Positions 1-8,578 are shown, counted from the first letter of the stretch. The stretch: 64,000 nt of DNA from Snodgrassella sp. CFCC 13594 (GCF_001590725.1 NZ_LQXR01000005.1:62001-126000), one strand, 5' to 3'. Notes: generated by a model from the letters alone, not told the origin. Numbers and translations are program-made.

Positions 1-119
1 ACCACTTGCACCACTTCTGGCCGTTCTTTGTGCACCAATTGATAAAGTTCATCCTGCAAGGCCTGATGCCCACTTGGGGTAATGTAGTTGACCGGTGTTT
101 TGCTATTGGTTTCCGCCAT
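1..119 (-). CDS. greB: Transcription elongation factor GreB, N-terminal part (runs off the window)
   Basis: Only the first 39 or so codons are present, read on the reverse strand from the ATG at 119. The peptide begins MAETNSKTPVNYITPSGHQ and continues with ALQDEL and KERPEV, the start of the Gre N-terminal coiled-coil domain in its GreB form. GreB rescues backtracked RNA polymerase by stimulating transcript cleavage. The acidic tip and C-terminal domain lie outside the window, so GreB rather than GreA rests on the KERPE motif and on a clear greA elsewhere (43992-44468). Confidence 0.82.
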   Translation of the reverse strand, partial: MAETNSKTPVNYITPSGHQALQDELYQLVHKERPEVVQV

Positions 120-173
120 GCTGTTCCTGTCCCTTCATGCAGACGCCTTATTCTAACCCGATATCCATCAAAA

Positions 174-202
174 AGGCTGCCTGAAAGGCATTCAGGCAGC
201 CT
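174..202. terminator. DUS inverted repeat, terminator after the permease gene
   Basis: AGGCTGCCTGAA at 174-185 and its reverse complement at 191-202 form a 12-bp stem with a 5-nt loop just downstream of the reverse-strand permease stop. Paired uptake sequences used as terminators are typical of Neisseriaceae. Confidence 0.75.
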
Positions 203-225
203 GAATTATTACCAGAGAAACAATA

Positions 226-1620
226 TTAGTGTGGCAGATCATCGCTTAAATACACAGCCTGATCACTGTGATCTTGTGGCAATATCAAATTCAACACCAC
301 TGCCACAATCCCACCCATGCAAATCGGATTTTGAAACAAAATGGGCAGTTGAGAAAATACATCTGGCTCAAAAGCCACACCCAGACCCAAACCCACTGCA
401 GTGGCACAAATAATCGCTTCACGCCGCCGGATCCCGGCGGTAATAATGATGCGAATGCCTGCAGTGGCAATCAAACCAAACATCAATACCATAGCGCCAC
501 CCAATACCGGGCTGGGAATGGTGGTAAAAAAGCGCCCCACCACCGGAAATAAACCCAGCAGCACCAAAATGGCGGCAATGTACTTACCAATATGGCGCGA
601 CGCAACGCCCGTCATTTGGATCACACCATTATTTTGCGCAAAGGTGGTTAATGGTAATGAACCCAGCGCCGTGGCAATCACCGACACCAAGCCATCTGCC
701 ATAACACCGCCACGCAGGCGACGCGTGTATTCAGGGCCATCAATTGGTTGATTCGATACCATCGCAGTGGCGGTTAAATCACCCACTGCCTCAAATACCG
801 ACAACAAATAAATGGTGCCTGCCACCAAAAATGCATGCCAGTCAAAAGCAAAGCCGTATTTAAATGGCACAGGAATCGTCATGAATGGCAAATGAGTCAA
901 CGGGGAAAAATCCACCAAACCCAAAAACAGCGCCACCACATAGCCCACAATCAAACCAATGGCAATGCCGCCCATGCGCCAAAACGGGTTTTTGAGGCAG
1001 TTAAATAACAACACAATCACCAATACCAATGAGGCCAAACCCAAATTGGTGGGCGAACCAAACGTTTGATTGGCTTTAGCGGCAAAGCCACCACCAAAAT
1101 CCGTGATACCCACATGAATCAAGCTGAGCCCAATCATCAGTACCACCACCCCACTCACTGTCGGCGTTATCACTTTTTTCAAATACGGCAAAACCCAAGC
1201 AGCACCCACCACCAAAAATGCACCCACAAAAGACACACCCAGCAGCGTAGAAATCATGGCATTTTCATCCATACCTCCAGCTTTCATACCCGTTCCTAAG
1301 GCAATCATCACGGTCACAAACGAAAAATTTACCGATTGAATTGACAACATGCCTGAACCCACTGCCCCAAAGCGCGACACTTGCAAATAAGTACCCACGC
1401 CAGATGCCACCATTGCCATCGACACCAGATAAGCCGTCATTTCCACCGGCAACTGCAAAGCACCACCAACAATCAATGCTGGCGTCACCATGGGTACAAA
1501 AATCGCCAACAGATGTGTCATGGCGCTAATCAAGGCGCTGAAAAAAGGGGGGTTGTCGTGTAAACCATAGACCAAATCTGTCTTTTCGCTAACAGACTGG
1601 ATGGGAGGGGTCTGAGACAT
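226..1620 (-). CDS. Nucleobase:cation symporter-2 permease, xanthine permease-like (XanP/XanQ)
   Basis: A 464-residue polytopic membrane protein of the NCS2 family, which imports xanthine, uric acid or uracil with a proton. The diagnostic NCS2 motif appears as QNNGVIQMTGVASR, the form I know from the E. coli xanthine permeases, and TM1 carries the conserved His in MTHLLAIFVPMVTP. About a dozen hydrophobic segments run from residue 30 to 455. These favour xanthine over uracil, but substrate cannot be fixed from sequence. The gene stands alone, divergent from dapA, and ends at a DUS terminator. A C6T6 run (coding strand) near codon 24 is in frame here. Confidence 0.88.
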   Translation of the reverse strand: MSQTPPIQSVSEKTDLVYGLHDNPPFFSALISAMTHLLAIFVPMVTPALIVGGALQLPVEMTAYLVSMAMVASGVGTYLQVSRFGAVGSGMLSIQSVNFSFVTVMIALGTGMKAGGMDENAMISTLLGVSFVGAFLVVGAAWVLPYLKKVITPTVSGVVVLMIGLSLIHVGITDFGGGFAAKANQTFGSPTNLGLASLVLVIVLLFNCLKNPFWRMGGIAIGLIVGYVVALFLGLVDFSPLTHLPFMTIPVPFKYGFAFDWHAFLVAGTIYLLSVFEAVGDLTATAMVSNQPIDGPEYTRRLRGGVMADGLVSVIATALGSLPLTTFAQNNGVIQMTGVASRHIGKYIAAILVLLGLFPVVGRFFTTIPSPVLGGAMVLMFGLIATAGIRIIITAGIRRREAIICATAVGLGLGVAFEPDVFSQLPILFQNPICMGGIVAVVLNLILPQDHSDQAVYLSDDLPH

Positions 1621-1749
1621 GGGTCTTCCTTTAAAACCAAGTTAAAAAGCGTAAAACGATGATATTTTATCGCCATCAATAGGCTGTATGCCACTCTCTT
1701 TATGGCTTTTGATTGCCTCAGCCAAGCGACAGCCAGCCTTGGCCTCATT

Positions 1750-1778
1750 TTCCACAAGTATAAAAAATACGCTACAAT
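1750..1778 (+). promoter_or_regulatory. Candidate sigma-70 promoter for dapA
   Basis: TACAAT at 1773-1778 matches a -10 element, with a weak -35 (TTCCAC, 1750-1755) 17 bp upstream. It lies about 40 bp ahead of the dapA start. This is prediction only. Confidence 0.4.
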
Positions 1779-1816
1779 CAACGCATTTTTCAGTCTAACC
1801 GTTAAAAGGTTTGAAT

Positions 1817-2692
1817 ATGCTTACAGGCAGCCTGGTTGCCATTGTGACTCCATTACACGAAGATGGCAGCGTGGATTATGAACAATTTAAACAGTTGATT
1901 GACTGGCATATTGCATCAGGTACCGATGGCATTGTTGCCGTAGGCACTACGGGCGAATCGGCTACTTTAGGGGTGGATGAACACTTAAAAGTGATTGAAA
2001 CCGCCGTTCAGCATGCGGCCGGGCGCATTAAAATCATCGCCGGCACAGGTGCCAACAACACTCGAGAAGCTGTGCATTTATCGCAAGAAGCCGAGCAGGC
2101 GGGCGCAGACATGACCTTGTCGGTAGTACCTTACTACAACAAACCGTCTCAAGAAGGTATTTACCGTCATTTCAAAACCATCGCCAATGCCACAGCCATT
2201 CCAATGATTTTATACAATGTTCCTGGCCGCACCGTGGCCGACATGCAACCCGACACCGTTCTTCGATTGGCTGAAATCGACAATATTATTGGTGTTAAAG
2301 AAGCCACAGGTAATTTGGGACGCGCCTGCTATTTAATCAAACATGCTCCCAAAAATTTTGCTATTTACTCTGGCGACGACCCTTCGGCTTTGGGCTTTTT
2401 GCTGTGCGGAGGGCACGGTGTCATTAGTGTAACGGCCAATGTAGCCCCACAATCATTTGCCGACATGTGCCATGCAGCCATTAAGGGTGACATAGCCACA
2501 GCGCGCGCCATTAACGATAAATTGCAGGGATTACACACCGATTTATTCTGCGAACCCAGCCCTGCCGCCGTTAAATGGGCCTTGGCGCAGTTGGGCAAAA
2601 TCCGCCCAATCTCACGCTTACCGATTATCGAACTGAGCGCAGCAGGCCAAGCGAAAACCCTCGCCGCCATGCAAGCAGCCGAACTAATTTAA
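1817..2692 (+). CDS. dapA: 4-hydroxy-tetrahydrodipicolinate synthase
   Basis: A 291-residue (beta/alpha)8 aldolase that condenses pyruvate with aspartate semialdehyde, the first committed step to diaminopimelate and lysine. Visible landmarks are GTTGES (substrate-binding threonines), ILYNVPGRT (catalytic Tyr) and GVKEATG (Schiff-base Lys), all at family positions. The frame is open from a TTG at 1811, but I choose the ATG at 1817 because AAAAGG (1804-1809) lies just upstream and the product then starts [12 protein letters not shown] like its relatives. bamC follows after about 25 bp, the same dapA-bamC order as in E. coli. dapF for the same pathway is at 58101-58955. Confidence 0.95.
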   Translation: MLTGSLVAIVTPLHEDGSVDYEQFKQLIDWHIASGTDGIVAVGTTGESATLGVDEHLKVIETAVQHAAGRIKIIAGTGANNTREAVHLSQEAEQAGADMTLSVVPYYNKPSQEGIYRHFKTIANATAIPMILYNVPGRTVADMQPDTVLRLAEIDNIIGVKEATGNLGRACYLIKHAPKNFAIYSGDDPSALGFLLCGGHGVISVTANVAPQSFADMCHAAIKGDIATARAINDKLQGLHTDLFCEPSPAAVKWALAQLGKIRPISRLPIIELSAAGQAKTLAAMQAAELI

Positions 2693-2717
2693 TTAAAGCC
2701 ACACAAGGATGCGGTAT

Positions 2718-3842
2718 ATGAATGTTTTAAAACCCCTGACGCTGACCGTGCTTGCATTAAGCTTAGCGGCTTGCGCCAGCAAAAAAGAGAAATTACCAGA
2801 ATTGGATTACCAATCTGCCAATAAAAAATTGGTGCAATTGGACGTGCCGCCAGATTTGACCGATCCCAACCAAGGTGACCGCTATCAATTGCCCGCTGGA
2901 AGCGGCGCAGTGCGAGCCAGCGACCTGAATAAGGTGCAGCGCGCCAACACGGCACAAGCCAACAGTGGCAAAGTGTTGGCAGATGTGGCTAATGTCCATT
3001 TAGAGCGTGACGGCAGCGTACGCTGGTTAAATATCAACAACAAACAACCAGCCGAATTGTGGCCGCTATTAAAGGCCTTTTGGCAAGAGCAAGGGTTCAC
3101 CATCAACCGTGAAGAACCGGGCATTGGGCTGATGGAAACAGACTGGGCAGAAAATCGCGCCAAACTACCCAGCGATACCATTCGTAGCTTGTTTGAAAAA
3201 GTAGGACTGGGCGGCGTGTACTCTACGGGTGAACGTGACATGTTTACCATTCGTTTGGAGCGCAATGGCAAAGGTGGTACCGACGTCTTCTTTTCCCAAA
3301 AAGGTTTGAGAGAGGTTTACACCAACAAAGCTGAGGACACCACTGCATGGCAGCAACGTCCCAATGACCCCAATCTTGAAGCGGCATTCTTGGCGCGCTT
3401 TATGCAGTATTTGGGTGCTGATGAGCAACAAATTCGCCGCGAGGTTACCCAGCAACAAAATAAAGGTGCTGATTTAGCCAAATTGGATGGCAACTCTGTT
3501 TTGCTGTCAGGGCCGCAAGAGCGTAATTGGCGCCGAGTGGCATTGGCACTGGACCGTATTGGTTTGAGCGTGGTAGGCGAAAATGCCGAACGCCATGCAT
3601 TCTTGGTTGAAGTAGCGCCCGCCGAAGGCCAAGCAGTCACCGAGCAGAAACCTGGCTTGTTTAGCCGCTGGTTTGGACGCACCAAGAAAACCAAAGACAC
3701 CACACCACAGCAACGCTTGGTGGTATTGGCCGAACCCACCAACAACGGTACCCGTGTGCATTTGGCCAATGCAGATGGCAGTGCTTACCAAAACAAAGAT
3801 GCACAAACTTGGCTCAATCAGCTATACAATCAGCTGCGTTAA
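2718..3842 (+). CDS. bamC: Outer membrane assembly lipoprotein BamC
   Basis: A 374-residue lipoprotein of the NlpB/DapX family, an accessory part of the BAM complex that inserts beta-barrel proteins in the outer membrane. A signal peptide ends in the lipobox LSLAAC, with the lipidated Cys at residue 19. The disordered segment after it includes LDVPPDLTDP, the lasso region that contacts BamD in E. coli, and two helix-grip domains follow (roughly 90-210 and 225-374). An ATG at 2709 overlaps the AAGGA (2705-2709), so I use the ATG at 2718, 8 nt after it. Transcribed with dapA and closed by a strong terminator. Confidence 0.92.
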   Translation: MNVLKPLTLTVLALSLAACASKKEKLPELDYQSANKKLVQLDVPPDLTDPNQGDRYQLPAGSGAVRASDLNKVQRANTAQANSGKVLADVANVHLERDGSVRWLNINNKQPAELWPLLKAFWQEQGFTINREEPGIGLMETDWAENRAKLPSDTIRSLFEKVGLGGVYSTGERDMFTIRLERNGKGGTDVFFSQKGLREVYTNKAEDTTAWQQRPNDPNLEAAFLARFMQYLGADEQQIRREVTQQQNKGADLAKLDGNSVLLSGPQERNWRRVALALDRIGLSVVGENAERHAFLVEVAPAEGQAVTEQKPGLFSRWFGRTKKTKDTTPQQRLVVLAEPTNNGTRVHLANADGSAYQNKDAQTWLNQLYNQLR

Positions 3843-3853
3843 TGGCCATTGTC

Positions 3854-3882
3854 AAAAGCCTGCCATCGGCAGGCTTTTTTTT
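3854..3882 (+). terminator. Intrinsic terminator of dapA-bamC
   Basis: Stem AGCCTGCC (3857-3864) and GGCAGGCT (3868-3875) with a 3-nt loop, followed by T's to 3882: a textbook rho-independent terminator 15 bp after the bamC stop. Confidence 0.92.
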
Positions 3883-3923
3883 CTGGATACAACAGAACAG
3901 AATAGAACAATGACGACTTAGAG

Positions 3924-4190
3924 ATGCCACACATGACCCGCTCGCAATTATTTTTGTTACTGCTCATTTCACTAACGGTGATGTTCATCGGCCTATTGAC
4001 ACTGGGCGCATATTATTGGTCTCTGAACCATATGGCTGTGGCCGTAATATGCTTGGTTTTGGGATTCATCAGTGCATTGGGACAATTTGCAGCCTTGGCC
4101 CTGTTTTTGCGCGAGCGTACCCGAGTCCAATGGCTGCGCCAACAACAGACCAATGCCTCTGACTCCTCTTTGGATACCACCCATGACTAA
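3924..4190 (+). CDS. Small two-helix membrane protein of unknown function
   Basis: An 88-residue protein with two hydrophobic helices (about 7-32 and 36-62) followed by an Arg-rich cytoplasmic stretch (LRERTRVQWLRQQQ) and a short polar tail. I do not recognise the family. It overlaps the start of rdgB by 8 nt, which supports translation and suggests it is cotranscribed with rdgB-hemW. The start is uncertain: ATG 3924 or ATG 3933, neither with a convincing ribosome binding site. Confidence 0.6.
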   Translation: MPHMTRSQLFLLLLISLTVMFIGLLTLGAYYWSLNHMAVAVICLVLGFISALGQFAALALFLRERTRVQWLRQQQTNASDSSLDTTHD

Positions 4191-4806
4191 ACTTATTTTG
4201 GCCAGCAACAACCCTGGAAAATTGGCTGAATTTCAGCGCCTATTTTCACCACTCAACATTGAATTATTACCCCAATCGATCTTTAACGTCCCTGAATGCC
4301 CTGAGCCCTACGCCACCTTCGTGGAAAATGCACTCGCTAAAGCACGTCATGCCAGCCGCATCAGTGGCTTGCCTGCGTTGGCCGATGATTCTGGTATTTG
4401 TGCCGTGGCCCTTCATGGCGCCCCTGGCGTACACTCAGCTCGCTATGCGGGTGACCATCCTAAATCCGATGCGGCCAATAATGACAAATTGAGTGGCGAA
4501 CTGGCTCAACAGTCAAATCAAATCGTGTATTACGTGTGTGTTTTGGTCTTGGTGCGCCATGCGGATGATCCTCAGCCCATTATTGCCGAGGCCACTTGGC
4601 ATGGTCTGTGGCAAGCACAAGCCGCTGGTGAACATGGTTTTGGCTATGATCCCCATTTCTACTTACCCGAACACCAAAAAACCGCTGCTCAGCTCTCACC
4701 TGCCGACAAAAACCGCTTCAGCCACCGTGCTCAAGCCCTCGATTTATTGCTGGCCAAACTGGCACAGCATGCTATTTTCAACGCGCAAAATGAACGCCAT
4801 AACTGA
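4183..4806 (+). CDS. rdgB: dITP/XTP pyrophosphatase (RdgB/HAM1 family)
   Basis: A 207-residue house-cleaning nucleotidase that hydrolyses dITP, ITP and XTP to monophosphates, keeping deaminated purines out of DNA and RNA. Family motifs: ILASNNPGKLAEF at the N terminus (SxNxxK), NALAKARHA, ADDSGICAVAL with the metal-binding acidic pair, HGAPGVHSARYAG and GFGYDPHFYLPE near the end. The frame is open from 4072, but the ATG at 4183 gives the canonical start MTKLILASNN. It overlaps the previous small gene by 8 nt and hemW by 17 nt, indicating one transcript with translational coupling. Confidence 0.94.
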   Translation: MTKLILASNNPGKLAEFQRLFSPLNIELLPQSIFNVPECPEPYATFVENALAKARHASRISGLPALADDSGICAVALHGAPGVHSARYAGDHPKSDAANNDKLSGELAQQSNQIVYYVCVLVLVRHADDPQPIIAEATWHGLWQAQAAGEHGFGYDPHFYLPEHQKTAAQLSPADKNRFSHRAQALDLLLAKLAQHAIFNAQNERHN

Positions 4807-6040
4807 GCAAGTGTTGCTGTTTTCAGGCAGCCCACAAATAGCGCAATCGGTCTCATTGTCATCATTACCGCCGTTGTCATTGTATGTGCACATTCCTTGG
4901 TGTGTGCGCAAATGCCCTTATTGTGATTTCAACTCGCATCAGGCCAAAACTGAGCTGGATGACATGACTTATGTCGCGGCATTGCTGGCTGATTTGGAAT
5001 ATGAACTACCTCACTTTTGGGGGCGTCCCATCCATACGGTATTCATTGGCGGTGGCACACCCAGCTTGTTTTCAGCACGCGCCATTGATGCCTTGCTCAG
5101 CGGCATTCGCGCCCGCACCCAATTGTTGCCGGGCGCCGAAATCACCTTGGAAGCCAATCCAGGCACCTTTGAGCGCCACAAATTCCATGATTTTGCCCAA
5201 GCTGGCGTCAATCGTCTATCCATCGGCGTACAAAGCTTTAGCGATGACAAACTGCGCGCATTGGGCCGAATCCATAATGGCCACGAAGCAGAATCCGCCA
5301 TCGCTGCCGCTTTATCCCTCTTCGACAAAGTGAATGTTGATTTAATGTATGCCCTGCCCAGCCAAAATGTTGAGGCAGCTTTAAGCGATATGAATATGGC
5401 CATAGCCTGCGGCGTATCACACATCAGCGCCTATCAGCTCACCATGGAACCCAATACCGCATTTGGTCACACGCCGCCGCCCAACTTACCCGATGATGAG
5501 CGTAGCATGGACATTGAAGATGCGGTCCACTCACGGCTGGCGGAAGCCGGTTTTATTCATTATGAAACCTCAGCTTTTGCGCGAGCACAGCAATCCTGTC
5601 AGCACAACCTCAATTATTGGCAATTTGGCGACTATGTCGGCATCGGTGCAGGTGCTCATGGTAAAATCTCTTCGGCAACCGGCATTGTTCGCACCACCCG
5701 CAGCCGACACCCTAAAGATTATTTGGCCGCCATGGGCCATCAGCCAGAACATTCCGTGCAGCGCCATACCGTGACGGCTAAGGAATTGCCTTTTGAATTC
5801 ATGATGAATGCACTTCGGCTGCAAGAAGGCGTGCCCAGCAATTGGTTTGCCGAGCGCACTGGTTTGGATTTGGCCGCCATTCAACATCCTTTAGCCGAAG
5901 CTGTGGCCCGCGGATTATTACACGCCGATCCCCGTTGTTTGAAAGCAACCCCGTTGGGGCAGCGCTTTTTAAATGATTTATTAACTTTATTCTTGCCCGA
6001 AACACTTTCAGGCAACCTTAAACACCACAAAAAGGATTAA
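4790..6040 (+). CDS. hemW: Heme chaperone HemW (radical SAM family)
   Basis: A 416-residue radical SAM protein, long annotated as an oxygen-independent coproporphyrinogen oxidase but now seen as a heme chaperone. The cluster motif CVRKCPYCDF (CxxxCxxC) follows LSLYVHIPW, GGGTPSL is the SAM-binding GGG stretch, and HNLNYW matches the HNxxYW motif that separates HemW from true HemN. The C-terminal HemN-type domain runs from about residue 330. The ATG at 4790 is chosen because the upstream open frame overlaps rdgB. The leader before LPPLSLY is some 20 residues longer than in E. coli, so a later start is possible. It sits between rdgB and ridA. Confidence 0.9.
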   Translation: MNAITEQVLLFSGSPQIAQSVSLSSLPPLSLYVHIPWCVRKCPYCDFNSHQAKTELDDMTYVAALLADLEYELPHFWGRPIHTVFIGGGTPSLFSARAIDALLSGIRARTQLLPGAEITLEANPGTFERHKFHDFAQAGVNRLSIGVQSFSDDKLRALGRIHNGHEAESAIAAALSLFDKVNVDLMYALPSQNVEAALSDMNMAIACGVSHISAYQLTMEPNTAFGHTPPPNLPDDERSMDIEDAVHSRLAEAGFIHYETSAFARAQQSCQHNLNYWQFGDYVGIGAGAHGKISSATGIVRTTRSRHPKDYLAAMGHQPEHSVQRHTVTAKELPFEFMMNALRLQEGVPSNWFAERTGLDLAAIQHPLAEAVARGLLHADPRCLKATPLGQRFLNDLLTLFLPETLSGNLKHHKKD

Positions 6041-6043
6041 CCC

Positions 6044-6430
6044 ATGAGCAAAAACATCATTCATACCGACAAAGCACCGGCCGCCATCGGCGCTTATTCT
6101 CAAGCCGTTCGTGCAGGCAATACCGTATATTTATCTGGCCAAATTCCCTTGGTGCCAGAAACCATGGAAGTGGTCGCAGGCGGCTTTGCTGAGCAAACCC
6201 ACCAAGTCTTCAAAAACCTAAAAGCCGTGGTTGAGGCAGCTGGTGGCAGCTTAAACGACATCGTCAAGATCAACGCTTATTTAACCGACTTAGCCAATTT
6301 CGCCACATTCAACGAAATCATGGCTCAATACATTGATTCTCCCTATCCAGCGCGCGCAGCCGTGGGCGTAGCTAGTTTACCGAAAGGTGCGTTAGTGGAA
6401 GCGGAAGGCGTGTTGGTTTTGAATGATTAA
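6044..6430 (+). CDS. ridA: Reactive intermediate/imine deaminase RidA
   Basis: A 128-residue YjgF/YER057c/UK114 protein that hydrolyses reactive enamines and imines such as 2-aminoacrylate, protecting PLP enzymes. Conserved features: GAYSQAV near the N terminus, YLSGQIPL, and [21 protein letters not shown] with the substrate-binding Arg and terminal Glu. AAAGGA sits 7 nt upstream of the ATG. It follows hemW by 3 bp and ends at a DUS terminator, so it is likely the last gene of the rdgB-hemW-ridA unit. Confidence 0.95.
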   Translation: MSKNIIHTDKAPAAIGAYSQAVRAGNTVYLSGQIPLVPETMEVVAGGFAEQTHQVFKNLKAVVEAAGGSLNDIVKINAYLTDLANFATFNEIMAQYIDSPYPARAAVGVASLPKGALVEAEGVLVLND

Positions 6431-6446
6431 TTAAACGTCAATCATG

Positions 6447-6472
6447 TTCAGGCAGCCACAAGGCTGCCTGAA
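6447..6472. terminator. DUS inverted-repeat terminator after ridA
   Basis: TTCAGGCAGCC (6447-6457) pairs with GGCTGCCTGAA (within the exact DUS at 6461-6472) across a 4-nt loop between ridA and apaH. Confidence 0.75.
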
Positions 6473-6489
6473 TCATCTGAAAGATCCTC

Positions 6490-7314
6490 ATGGCTCATTA
6501 TGTCATCGGCGATTTACAAGGCTGTTTCGCGGAATATCAAGCACTTCTGGCCAAACTTGGTTTCAATCCTGGCGTGGACACACTTTGGTTGACAGGCGAC
6601 TTGGTCAACCGCGGCCCCAAATCCTTGGCCACGCTGCGCTTTGTACGCGCAAATGATGGGTGTATGCAAACCGTTTTGGGCAATCACGATTTACACTTAT
6701 TGGCATTGGATTTTGGCCACGGCAAAATCAAGCGTGGCGACACCATTGCGGAGATACTCACCGCACCAGACCGTGGTGCGTTGTTGGGTTGGCTGCGTGA
6801 ACAACCACTGCTGGTACAAGAGCCCAAACACGTCATGGTACACGCTGGCTTATGGCCCGAATGGACACTGGAAACGGCGGTTTCTCTGGCCAACGAAGTC
6901 ACCCACGCATTACAACACGACCCAGCTGATTTTTTCGCGCACATGTATGGCAACAAACCCAAGCGCTGGGCCCCTGACCTAATCGGTGAAGACCGTTTGC
7001 GTTTTGCCGTGAATGTCATGACCCGCATGCGCGCCCTCACGCTAGATGGCAAATTGGATTTTGATTTCAAATCATCACTTGCCGATATGCCCAACGATTT
7101 ACGTCCTTGGTTTAAAAGCCCAGATCGGCGCAATACCGAAATCACCATTTTATTTGGCCATTGGTCGGCATTGGGGTTGTACCGAGGAGAACACGTGGTG
7201 TGTTTGGATACGGGTGCACTTTGGGGTGGGCCACTCACCGCTCTTGACCTGAACACACAAGAAATCATTCAAGTACCCAGTCAAACCACGTTAAGCTGGG
7301 AAAAGATAAGCTAA
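6490..7314 (+). CDS. apaH: Symmetrical bis(5'-nucleosyl)-tetraphosphatase
   Basis: A 274-residue metallophosphatase that splits Ap4A into two ADP, controlling dinucleoside polyphosphates that rise under stress and cap RNAs. The calcineurin-like motifs are in order: GDLQGC (residues 7-12), GDLVNRGP, GNHD, a His in MVHAGLWP and GHW near residue 222. Length matches E. coli ApaH (about 280). It begins 18 bp after the DUS terminator of ridA, so it probably has its own promoter, which I could not locate. Confidence 0.94.
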   Translation: MAHYVIGDLQGCFAEYQALLAKLGFNPGVDTLWLTGDLVNRGPKSLATLRFVRANDGCMQTVLGNHDLHLLALDFGHGKIKRGDTIAEILTAPDRGALLGWLREQPLLVQEPKHVMVHAGLWPEWTLETAVSLANEVTHALQHDPADFFAHMYGNKPKRWAPDLIGEDRLRFAVNVMTRMRALTLDGKLDFDFKSSLADMPNDLRPWFKSPDRRNTEITILFGHWSALGLYRGEHVVCLDTGALWGGPLTALDLNTQEIIQVPSQTTLSWEKIS

Positions 7315-7509
7315 TCCTGTATCTACAGATAAGCCAAATGTGTTTTAGGCAAATTTTTGAAATTGGCTCGCAGCCAATTGAAATTTATCATGTTTTCAAA
7401 AAATAATACACAATAGCCCAGTATTAAGATACCAATTCCAAATAGGGAAAACCGCGAACACGGCTTTACCCATTGGAACCAAAACGCGACAATAGGCTCA
7501 TAAATAGTC

Positions 7510-7540
7510 TTGAATACGCGCCAAAACCGCCGATATTCAA
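7510..7540. promoter_or_regulatory. Inverted repeat TTGAATA-N17-TATTCAA upstream of the ACP-like gene
   Basis: TTGAATA at 7510-7516 and its reverse complement at 7534-7540 lie about 40 bp before the lipoprotein gene. Regulator unknown. The rest of the 265-bp gap from 7315 shows no gene I can support. Confidence 0.25.
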
Positions 7541-7579
7541 CTCGTTCAATCAATTTGTTTTATTTACTAGGAGCATGTC

Positions 7580-8083
7580 ATGAAAAAAGTATTGATTCCC
7601 GCTGCTGCATTGATGTTGGCCTTAACTGGTTGCGCCGCCAAAGGCGATCAAGCCCCCAATACGGCAGCCAGTGCTTCCGCCCCTACTCAAGCCAGCCAAC
7701 CTCAGCGTGAAAGCATTACAGTAGACAGCGCCAAAGCCGTGGCCTACGCTTGCGGCCCACAAGGTAAAGAAAAAATCAATGTGCAATATGGCATCAAAGG
7801 CAATGACATTGTGGTGGCCATCGTCAACTTCCGCAACCAAAACTCTCCTTTGCTGAAACGCGACACCACCGACGCTCAGCACACCACGTTTACGGGTGAA
7901 GGCATCATGTGGTCAGCCAACAAAGCCACACCTGCCACCATCACCCAAGTAAATGCTGGCGGCTTGGCACAAATGGGCCAAGACGGCAAGCCACAAGTTT
8001 TGGCCAACGCCTGCAAGATCGACAAAAAAGCCACAGCCGCACTGGCTAAAGCTGCCACGCAACCGGCTGCAGCAACTAAGTAA
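7580..8083 (+). CDS. MliC/adhesin-complex-protein-like lipoprotein
   Basis: A 167-residue protein with a signal peptide ending in LALTGC, lipidated Cys at about residue 18. A Ser/Ala/Gln linker leads to a domain with an N-terminal Cys (YACGPQGKEKINVQYG), a central GIMWSANKATP and a closing Cys (VLANACKID). This Cys...VxYG...W...Cys layout resembles MliC-type C-type lysozyme inhibitors and the neisserial adhesin complex protein ACP, which inhibits lysozyme. The assignment is by eye and moderate. An Ala/Lys/Thr tail follows. AGGAG precedes the ATG, and an intrinsic terminator follows the stop. Confidence 0.65.
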   Translation: MKKVLIPAAALMLALTGCAAKGDQAPNTAASASAPTQASQPQRESITVDSAKAVAYACGPQGKEKINVQYGIKGNDIVVAIVNFRNQNSPLLKRDTTDAQHTTFTGEGIMWSANKATPATITQVNAGGLAQMGQDGKPQVLANACKIDKKATAALAKAATQPAAATK

Positions 8084-8100
8084 TAAGTCCTGATTTATCA

Positions 8101-8124
8101 AACCGCCGCTGGTCGGCGGTTTTT
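8101..8124 (+). terminator. Intrinsic terminator of the ACP-like gene
   Basis: AACCGCCG (8101-8108) and CGGCGGTT (8114-8121) with a 5-nt loop, followed by T's, 17 bp after the stop. Confidence 0.88.
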
Positions 8125-8194
8125 CTATGGCAACGGTAGGCGCAACCCTCATTAATGAATATTAACCGGCCATTTACCTAAAAAAACATGAGGC

Positions 8195-8225
8195 TAAGTT
8201 TCGCATAAGTTTCACTGCCTAAACT
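8195..8225 (+). promoter_or_regulatory. Direct repeat TAAGTTTC x2 (11-bp period) plus -10, candidate response-regulator site
   Basis: TAAGTTTC occurs at 8195-8202 and again at 8206-8213, exactly 11 bp apart. A -10-like TAAACT follows at 8220-8225, about 55 bp before the Asr-like start. Tandem half-sites one helical turn apart over the -35 region are typical of OmpR/PhoB-family activation. The link to the adjacent two-component system is inference. Confidence 0.45.
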
Positions 8226-8280
8226 GAGCCCCAACAACAACCGAATTGGTTTTTGTCCATAACCTTCTAGGAGATTGATC

Positions 8281-8550
8281 ATGAAAAAATTAGCTGCTGC
8301 CGTATTGACTGCCGTATTTGGTTTAACTGCTGTAAGCTCTTTCGCTGCCACAGCACCAGCCAAAGCCGATGCAAAACCTGCTGTAACTGCTGCTGCCAAA
8401 CCTGCTGTTAAGGCCGCTAAACCAGTTGCCAAAACAACCAAACCTGCTGCCAAACACCACAAAAAAGTGGCCAAAAAAGCCCATGCAGTAAAACACCAAA
8501 AAGCAGCCAAAAAAGCCGTTAAACCTGCTGCAGACAAACCCGCTGCCTAA
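8281..8550 (+). CDS. Acid-shock protein (Asr)-like periplasmic Lys/Ala-rich protein
   Basis: An 89-residue protein with a clear signal peptide (MKKLAAAVLTAVFGLTAVSSFA) and a mature part almost entirely Ala, Lys, Pro and His, including KHHKKVAKKAHAVKHQKAAKK. Composition, length and layout resemble enterobacterial Asr, a basic periplasmic protein induced at low pH. With such low complexity homology cannot be proved, so this is similarity in kind. ATG 8281 is preferred over 8275 because TAGGAG lies about 8 nt before it. A tandem direct repeat precedes it and the QseBC-type genes follow. Confidence 0.6.
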   Translation: MKKLAAAVLTAVFGLTAVSSFAATAPAKADAKPAVTAAAKPAVKAAKPVAKTTKPAAKHHKKVAKKAHAVKHQKAAKKAVKPAADKPAA

Positions 8551-8578
8551 GCATTTAACTCAAATCCAGTCACATACC

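Noticed and set aside
1530-1781. 83-codon reverse frame overlapping the permease 5' end
   Set aside because: Shares DNA with the well-supported permease start in another frame and extends through the dapA promoter.
3317-3769. 150-codon reverse frame opposite bamC
   Set aside because: Codon shadow of bamC; Ser/Cys-rich sequence typical of antisense translation.
6684-7268. 194-codon reverse frame opposite apaH
   Set aside because: Shadow of the strongly supported apaH gene.
7323-7553. 76-codon hydrophobic reverse-strand frame between apaH and the ACP-like gene
   Set aside because: TTG start without a ribosome binding site, overlaps the likely promoter of the next gene and has no recognisable motif.
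8281-8550. Histone H1-like DNA-binding protein instead of an acid-shock protein
   Set aside because: Composition alone would allow it, but the clear signal peptide places the protein in the periplasm.
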